From JAWXCM01 sp034408745 (GTDB taxonomy: Bacteria > Acidobacteriota > Terriglobia > Bryobacterales > Bryobacteraceae): DNA of 28,923 nucleotides. This document shows, one piece after another, positions 23,720 through 28,923 of this stretch (the first letter of the stretch is position 1; the number at the start of each line of letters is the position of its first letter). Under the pieces are notes generated by a model. The model did not search any database, was not told where the DNA came from, and saw only the letters and a list, made by a program, of their open reading frames with translations. The position numbers and the translations under genes were made by a program. Location: the NCBI GenBank assembly GCA_034408745.1, contig JAWXCM010000452.1, positions 1 through 28,923 on the forward strand, read 5' to 3'.

Positions 23720-25189
23720 TCACTTTCCCTTAATCATGATGGCGAGCCGGTCCGCGATACTGTCGAGGTCGCTGGCGCGACCGGCGAGATTGCGTCCGGT
23801 CTCCAGGCTGCTGTGCGCCGACGCCATGATCTGGTCGGTGACCTGTCCCAGGTCGACGATTGCGGAAGATACCTCACGGAGCTGGAGTGCCTGGTCGGCG
23901 CCTCCCGAGCGCACTCGTTCCATGATGCTGTTCAGCGATTCGACTGCGCCGGTTACGCCCTTGACGGCGGAGCGCATCTGGGCGACAGCGGCCCGGCCTT
24001 CGTTGGCGGCTCCCAGACTGGTTTCCATGAGTAGACTGGTTTCGCGGGCGGCGTCGGTGCAGCGCTGGGCGAGCGAGCGGACCTCGTCGGCAACGACGGC
24101 AAACCCGGCTCCGGCGGCGCCGGCGCGAGCTGCTTCGACCGAAGCATTGAGCGCGAGCAGATTGGTCTGGAACGCGATTTCTTCGATCGCCTTCGCGATT
24201 TTCGCTACTTTTTCGCTGGTCTTGAGGGCCTCGTCCATGCTTCCACCGATCCGGTCGAGGCTGGTGTGGACGTTGTTGGTGGTGGTCAGCACCGAGCCAA
24301 GCGTGGCGCCGGCTTCATCGGCGTGGGCGGAGTTGGTCTGTGCAGCCTCGGCGATTCGGGATCCGGCGGCGCTGGTTTGCTGGAGCATGGCGGCCTGGCG
24401 TTCGGCATGGCCGGAGAGCTCCGAGCCGCTGCGTTCCAACTCACCGGCTGCGCCGGCGAGGCTCGATGTAGCGTCGACGATCCCACCGCTGAACGTTCCA
24501 AGCCTCTGGCAGGTCTGGAACAGCATGACGAAGATACCAACGTTGATGAGGAGCGCCAGCACGGCCATCCCGACTGCCAGGCGAGTGTGCTCGCGCTGGG
24601 TGTCGGCGGCTGCGGCCGCGGCGTTGTGCAGGAATGCTTTGTGTTGCTGGAGAATGTCGGCGGATGCGGTCTCCACGCGCTCGGCGGCAGGCAGCAGTCC
24701 GGCTGTGAGGATATCGTGGGCTTCCTCATACTTGTCCTGACGGGCGATCTGGAGGAATTTGTCCCATGTCAGCAACCATTCGCGCAGTCCGCTCTCAAGA
24801 TTGGCTCCGGCTTTCGTTGTTGCCTCGCCGGGCAGATCGGAGGAAATGGTGGTGAGAAGGGTTCGAACGGTCGCGGCATTCTGGGTGAGGTCGGTGGTGG
24901 CTTTGTCCGCCCGGTCGAGGCTGTGACATCCCGAACACGTTCCTGCCGTTTCTTTAGTTTCCAGCCTGCGAATGGCGAACAGGAGTTGCGCACCGCGCGC
25001 CTGTTCCGTCATGCTTTGCAGGCTGGTGTGGATTTTGTTGACGGATTCTGCCGTTCGGGCGGCGCGAGTCGTTGCCGTATTCAGGTTTTCGCCCAGTGTG
25101 TAGACGGCCCGGACGGCAGTTGTACTTAGTACGACGGCCACGAGGGCACTTACAGCCAGAACGAGCGCGGTCTTTCGGGTGAGGCTCAA
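23720..25189 (-). CDS. methyl-accepting chemotaxis protein with a CXXCH haem-binding sensor domain
   Basis: About 489 aa from TTG 25189, chosen because GGAGG lies eight bases upstream; GTG 25204 is the longer alternative. Membrane helices are at about residues 8-30 and 204-224. The periplasmic part is helical and contains TCSGCHSLD (C85, C88, H89), a c-type haem attachment site. No clear HAMP domain follows the second helix. The signalling hairpin IEEIAFQTNLLALNASVEAA plus GFAVVADEVRSLAQ is intact. Covalent haem in the sensor suggests redox, oxygen or NO sensing. No other chemotaxis gene is in the window. Confidence 0.9.
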   Translation of the reverse strand: MSLTRKTALVLAVSALVAVVLSTTAVRAVYTLGENLNTATTRAARTAESVNKIHTSLQSMTEQARGAQLLFAIRRLETKETAGTCSGCHSLDRADKATTDLTQNAATVRTLLTTISSDLPGEATTKAGANLESGLREWLLTWDKFLQIARQDKYEEAHDILTAGLLPAAERVETASADILQQHKAFLHNAAAAAADTQREHTRLAVGMAVLALLINVGIFVMLFQTCQRLGTFSGGIVDATSSLAGAAGELERSGSELSGHAERQAAMLQQTSAAGSRIAEAAQTNSAHADEAGATLGSVLTTTNNVHTSLDRIGGSMDEALKTSEKVAKIAKAIEEIAFQTNLLALNASVEAARAGAAGAGFAVVADEVRSLAQRCTDAARETSLLMETSLGAANEGRAAVAQMRSAVKGVTGAVESLNSIMERVRSGGADQALQLREVSSAIVDLGQVTDQIMASAHSSLETGRNLAGRASDLDSIADRLAIMIKGK

Positions 25190-25230
25190 CTGTGCTTCCT
25201 CCACAATACTTATCGATCCGCATGTGGAGA

Positions 25231-25250
25231 GTTAGAGGAAATATTCTAAC
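25231..25250. repeat. 6-bp inverted repeat in the MCP/fdhA divergent region
   Basis: GTTAGA (25231-25236) and TCTAAC (25245-25250) around an 8-base AT-rich centre. It lies in the 155-bp space between the divergent chemoreceptor and fdhA genes and could be an operator; no T run follows, so a terminator is unlikely. TTGTTA at 25252-25257 may be a -35 element. Confidence 0.35.
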
Positions 25251-25359
25251 GTTGTTACCTATATCGCTGTACTACTTGCGGTAGCGGGGAGGGCTGTGAT
25301 GTACTCTACAGACCACGGCGCCAAGGCAGCGCCAGAGCAAGGTCAAGGAGACGAATCCG

Positions 25360-26547
25360 ATGGCGGCAAACAGAGGCGTTGCATACATGGGAACCGGAAA
25401 GGTGGAAATCCAGTCGATTCCCTTTCCGGAACTGTCACTCGGGTCGCGCAAGTGTGAGCACGGCGCGATTCTTAAGATTGTCACCACGAATATCTGCGGC
25501 AGCGACCAGCACATGGTTCGCGGCCGTACAACTGCGCCACAAGGGCTGATCCTTGGGCACGAGATCACCGGCCAGATCATCGAGAAGGGCCGCGACGTGG
25601 AGTTCCTTAGCGTCGGCGACATCTGCTCAGTGCCATTCAACATCGCCTGCGGGCGCTGCCGGAACTGCAAGGAAGGCAAGACGGGCATCTGTCTGAACGT
25701 GAATCCGGCGCGTCCGGGCGCGGCGTACGGGTATGTCGACATGGGCGGATGGGTCGGTGGGCAGGCCGAGTACGTGATGGTGCCGTATGCCGATTTCAAC
25801 CTGCTCCGGTTCCCGGACAAAGATCAGGCGATGGAGAAGATCCGCGACTTGACACTGTTGTCGGACATTTTTCCGACGGGGTATCACGGTGCGGTCACGG
25901 CCGGGGTCGGGCCAGGCTCGGTGGTGTATGTGGCGGGCGCGGGGCCGGTGGGACTGGCGTGCGCGTCGGCGTGCCAGCTGCTGGGCGCGGCGGTGGTGAT
26001 TGTTGGCGACCTGATCGACGAGCGGCTGGAGCAGGCTCGGAGCTTCGGCTGCGAGACTATCGACTTGCGCAGGGATGCATCGGTAGCGGAGCAGATTGCG
26101 CAGATCGTGAAGGTACCTGAAGTGGATAACGCGGTGGACTGCGTGGGCTTTGAGGCTCGCGGACACGGGCACGATTCCGGGGTCGAGCGTCCCGCGACGG
26201 TGCTGAATTCGCTGATGGAAGTGACGCGTGCCGGCGGCGCGATCGGCATTCCTGGTCTGTACGTGACGGACGATCCGGGCGGGGTTGACGAGAACGCGAA
26301 GATCGGACGGCTTGGGATTCGGATTGGGCTCGGGTGGGCAAAGTCGCACTCACTTACCACGGGGCAGTGTCCGGTGCTGAAGTACAACCGGCAGCTGATG
26401 CAGGCAATTCTGTATGAAAAGGCGCACCCGGCAAAGGCGGTGAATGTGACGACGATTACGATGGACCAGGCTCCCGAGGGCTATCACGACTTCGACAAGG
26501 GCGCGGCCAGGAAGTACGTCATCGACCCGCACGGCATGGTGCAGTAG
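25360..26547 (+). CDS. fdhA: glutathione-independent formaldehyde dehydrogenase
   Basis: Zinc-dependent NAD-linked dehydrogenase of 395 aa that oxidises formaldehyde to formate, with the cofactor bound tightly in the Pseudomonas-type enzyme. Catalytic zinc ligands are in TTNICGSDQHM (C46) and LGHE (H67). The structural zinc site is C97, C100, C103, C111. The Rossmann loop is VAGAGPVGLA near residue 193. VKVPEVDNAVDCVGFEARGHG is a distinctive fragment of this subfamily. AAGGAG upstream is a good ribosome site. The following two genes suit further oxidation of formate. Another substrate such as an alcohol is possible. Confidence 0.93.
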   Translation: MAANRGVAYMGTGKVEIQSIPFPELSLGSRKCEHGAILKIVTTNICGSDQHMVRGRTTAPQGLILGHEITGQIIEKGRDVEFLSVGDICSVPFNIACGRCRNCKEGKTGICLNVNPARPGAAYGYVDMGGWVGGQAEYVMVPYADFNLLRFPDKDQAMEKIRDLTLLSDIFPTGYHGAVTAGVGPGSVVYVAGAGPVGLACASACQLLGAAVVIVGDLIDERLEQARSFGCETIDLRRDASVAEQIAQIVKVPEVDNAVDCVGFEARGHGHDSGVERPATVLNSLMEVTRAGGAIGIPGLYVTDDPGGVDENAKIGRLGIRIGLGWAKSHSLTTGQCPVLKYNRQLMQAILYEKAHPAKAVNVTTITMDQAPEGYHDFDKGAARKYVIDPHGMVQ

Positions 26548-26552
26548 GAAGG

Positions 26553-28781
26553 GTGCAGCACGAGATCCGGCGTGACTGGAGGGACCGTCTTCGCAACGCG
26601 GTCCCTTTCGGAATCGGTCAACAAAAGCCGCAACATTTCGCTGATTTTCCGGCGATTATTCTGAATAATCTGGATAATGCCGGATATGCCTGGAAAGTTC
26701 TGTCGCGCGGCGTGTGCGACGGGTGCGCGCTGGGCGTGGCGGGGTTTCACGACTGGACGCTGGGGGGGATGCATCTGTGCATGACGCGGCTGAATTTGCT
26801 GCGTCTGAACACGATGCCCGCATTCGACGAACGGATCGTGGAGGATGTGGGCTGGCTGCGGTCGCTGTCGAACGCGCAACTGCGGGAACTGGGGCGGATT
26901 CCTTACCCTTTCATTCGGCATCGCGGGGCGAAGGGGTTTCGTCGAGTGCCGTGGTCAGAGGCGCTGGGGCGGATCTCAGACCGGATTCGGGAGACAGCGG
27001 ACCGTCGGCGCATCGCGTTTTACCTGACATCGCGCGGAATTACCAACGAAACGTATTACGTCGCGCAAAAAGTGGCGCGATATTTAGGCACGAATAACGT
27101 CGACAACGCGGCGCGGCTTTGTCATTCTCCGTCGACGGGCGCGATGAAGGCGACGCTCGGAGTGGGCGCCAGCACGTGCAGTTACAGCGACTGGATCGGC
27201 ACGGATATCCTGGTATTTTTCGGATCGAACCCGGCCAATGACCAGCCTGTCGCGGTGAAGTACATTCGCGAGGCTCGACTGCGCGGCGCCAAAGTGGTTT
27301 TGGTGAATCCCTACCTGGAGCCGGGGATGAAGCGGTACTGGATTCCGTCGGTGGTGCGGTCGGCGATTTTTGGTTCGGACATCGCGGATTTCTGGTTTCC
27401 AGTAACGCAGGGCGGGGATGTGCCGTTTTTGTACGGCGTGATCCGGTGCCTCACGGAGATGACCGGAGGCGTTGCGACGGAATTTCTGCGCTCGCGGGTG
27501 ACGGGTTTTGAGGAGTTGCGGGAGGCTGCGGCGGGGTGCTCGTGGGAGGAGCTGGAGCGCGGGTCGGGATTGCCGAGGGCCTCGATGGAGGAGTTTGCGA
27601 CGCTGCTGGCAGGCGCGAAGACGGGCGTGTTTGTGTGGAGCATGGGAATCACGCAGCATTCGAACGGCGCGGACGCGGTGCAGATGATTCTAAACACGGG
27701 TCTGCTGCGTGGATTTGTGGGTCGGGAGAAGTGCGGGCTGATGCCGATTCGCGGGCACTCCGGCGTACAGGGCGGCGCGGAGATGGGCGCGTACGCCACG
27801 GCGTTTCCAGGAGGGCTTCCGGTCAATGCGGAGAATGCGTCGCGACTGTCAGCGCGGTACGGGTTTGACGTCCCATCCGCACCCGGGCTGCCCGCGGTGG
27901 AGATGATCGAGGCGGCGCACCGGCGCGAGATCGATGTGCTGTACTCGCTGGGCGGGAATTTCCTTCGCGCGCTCCCCGATCCCGAGTGGGTGGAAGAGGC
28001 ATTGTCGCGGGTGCCGCTGAGGGTGCATCAGGACATCATCCTCACGGACCAGATGCTGATCGATTCCGATGTGGAGACGATTCTCCTCCCGGCTCAGACC
28101 AGGTATGAGCAGGAGGGCGGTGGTACGGAAACCACCACGGAACGGCGCATCGCGTTTTCGCCACGGATCCCGAGGCAGGTGGGACTGGCCCGGACGGAGT
28201 GGAGGATTCTGCGCGATGTGGCGTGTCTGACCGATCCGGACCGGGCGGGTTTGCTGGGGTGCGACTCGGGCGAGGAGATCCGGCAGGAGATCGCCGATGT
28301 TGTGCCGATGTACCGCGGGATCGAGACGCTGAAGGAGACGGGCGATGCGGTGCAGTATGGCGGGCCACGGCTGTGCGAGGGCGGAGTGTTTGCGACGGCG
28401 GACGGACTGGCGCACCTCCGGCCAGTGACGCTGCCGGTGCGAAGCGAGCGGGCTGCGGGCTGCTTCCATGTGTCGACGCGTCGCGGGAAGCAGTTCAACA
28501 CGATGGTGTATGCCGAGGTGGATCCGCTGAACGGGGCGGCTCGGGATGCGGTGTTGATGAATCCGGAGGACGCGGCGGGACTACATCTGAAGACCGGGGA
28601 CCGGGTGCGGCTGGCCGGTGAGGCGGGGTCGATGGAATGCGCCGTGATGGTAGCTCCGATCGCGGCTGGCAACCTGCAGGTCCACTGGCCGGAGGGGAAT
28701 GTGCTGCTGGCCCGGGGGCGGCTCGACGCGGCTGGTGGGGTGCCGGATTACAACGCACTGGTCTCTGTGGAGAAGGTGTGA
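26553..28781 (+). CDS. FdhF/YdeP-family molybdopterin oxidoreductase
   Basis: 742 aa from GTG 26553, five bases after fdhA stops. It is a molybdopterin-dependent oxidoreductase of the YdeP type: VCDGCALG (C55, C58) near the N-terminus, then ARLCHSPSTGAMKATLG, where C190 occupies the position of the Mo-ligating selenocysteine of E. coli FdhF. FFGSNPANDQPVAVKY, GLMPIRGHSGVQGGAEMG and the C-terminal MopB-binding end (FNTMVYAEVDPL, VLMNPEDAAGLHLKTGDRVRLAG) follow. Only the CxxC pair is visible, so the full 4Fe-4S cysteine set of FdhF is not present in this stretch. Probable formate oxidation is inference from fdhA and fdhD. Confidence 0.9.
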   Translation: MQHEIRRDWRDRLRNAVPFGIGQQKPQHFADFPAIILNNLDNAGYAWKVLSRGVCDGCALGVAGFHDWTLGGMHLCMTRLNLLRLNTMPAFDERIVEDVGWLRSLSNAQLRELGRIPYPFIRHRGAKGFRRVPWSEALGRISDRIRETADRRRIAFYLTSRGITNETYYVAQKVARYLGTNNVDNAARLCHSPSTGAMKATLGVGASTCSYSDWIGTDILVFFGSNPANDQPVAVKYIREARLRGAKVVLVNPYLEPGMKRYWIPSVVRSAIFGSDIADFWFPVTQGGDVPFLYGVIRCLTEMTGGVATEFLRSRVTGFEELREAAAGCSWEELERGSGLPRASMEEFATLLAGAKTGVFVWSMGITQHSNGADAVQMILNTGLLRGFVGREKCGLMPIRGHSGVQGGAEMGAYATAFPGGLPVNAENASRLSARYGFDVPSAPGLPAVEMIEAAHRREIDVLYSLGGNFLRALPDPEWVEEALSRVPLRVHQDIILTDQMLIDSDVETILLPAQTRYEQEGGGTETTTERRIAFSPRIPRQVGLARTEWRILRDVACLTDPDRAGLLGCDSGEEIRQEIADVVPMYRGIETLKETGDAVQYGGPRLCEGGVFATADGLAHLRPVTLPVRSERAAGCFHVSTRRGKQFNTMVYAEVDPLNGAARDAVLMNPEDAAGLHLKTGDRVRLAGEAGSMECAVMVAPIAAGNLQVHWPEGNVLLARGRLDAAGGVPDYNALVSVEKV

Positions 28782-28923
28782 GTCGAGAAGTGGCGCGATG
28801 GCGCGTGGTCCGGTATGTGGACGGCGTCGCCGAGCCGGTTGAGGTCACAGACGAACTGGCGGGCGAGGAGCCGCTGGAAATAAGACTCGGTGGAGTGCCG
28901 GTCAGCGTCACGATGCGTACTCC
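28778..28923 (+). CDS. fdhD: formate dehydrogenase accessory sulfurtransferase, 5' part
   Basis: GTG 28778 overlaps the stop of the previous gene (GTGA). The 48 visible residues include RWRVVRYVDGVAEPVEV, ELAGEEPLEIRLGG and VPVSVTMRT, which is the FdhD N-terminus. FdhD transfers sulfur to the Mo cofactor of formate dehydrogenases, so it supports a formate-linked function for the oxidoreductase before it. The gene continues beyond the window. Confidence 0.9.
   Translation, partial: MSREVARWRVVRYVDGVAEPVEVTDELAGEEPLEIRLGGVPVSVTMRT

Noticed and set aside
25231..25250. Intrinsic terminator between the chemoreceptor and fdhA
   Set aside because: The two genes diverge, so no transcript should end there; the short AT-rich inverted repeat lacks a T run.

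Overview
The window looks like chromosomal DNA from a GC-rich soil-type Acidobacteriota, most likely of the Bryobacterales/Solibacter group. The clues are Tat-exported Gfo/Idh/MocA and TIM-barrel sugar enzymes, TPR remnants of the kind found at the C-terminus of acidobacterial Ser/Thr kinases, DUF1326 and DUF2382 proteins, frequent GTG/TTG starts and few strong Shine-Dalgarno sites. The taxonomic call is inference from gene content. I saw no CRISPR array, tRNA, rRNA or complete insertion sequence.

Layout. 1-1929 is a scarred edge: a DUF6788 fragment running off the window, a TPR gene split by an extra TTAG unit, an intact oxidoreductase, and a MmcQ/YjbR gene with an internal deletion. 1889-4884 is housekeeping: metF and thrC on the minus strand, divergent from a plsC-type acyltransferase across a 10-bp inverted repeat. 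4958-7381 is a tandem stress-protein cluster (DUF2382 and GSP17M domains); the middle gene has two frameshifts and a nonsense codon, the first has lost its last residues, and the third is intact. 7411-10262 holds queE, acs and a small unknown gene. 10266-14890 mixes a broken secreted protein, an acyltransferase-3 membrane protein, a Tat-exported TIM-barrel protein, a DUF1326 protein and a Tat-exported oxidoreductase. 15030-17099 encodes two cell-envelope proteins, an M23/LytM factor and a RodZ-like protein.

17196-22374 is a run of six tightly packed plus-strand genes, mostly with overlapping stop/start codons: glycosyltransferase, two SAM methyltransferases, a glutaminyl-cyclase-like M28 enzyme, a secreted cupin and a secreted esterase. 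22425-25204 carries apaG, then on the minus strand a cupin, a hotdog thioesterase and a chemoreceptor with a periplasmic CXXCH haem motif. 25360 to the right edge encodes a formaldehyde-oxidation module: glutathione-independent formaldehyde dehydrogenase, an FdhF/YdeP-type molybdopterin oxidoreductase and the start of fdhD.

The points most worth a second look are the haem-binding chemoreceptor, the fdhA-fdhF/ydeP-fdhD module, the GT-MT-MT-cyclase operon, the inverted repeats at thrC/plsC and at the acs start codon, the recurrent -10-like boxes just upstream of starts (possible leaderless genes), and five disrupted genes, two of which carry TGA where the family has tryptophan. I did not find a clear new defence or mobile system.
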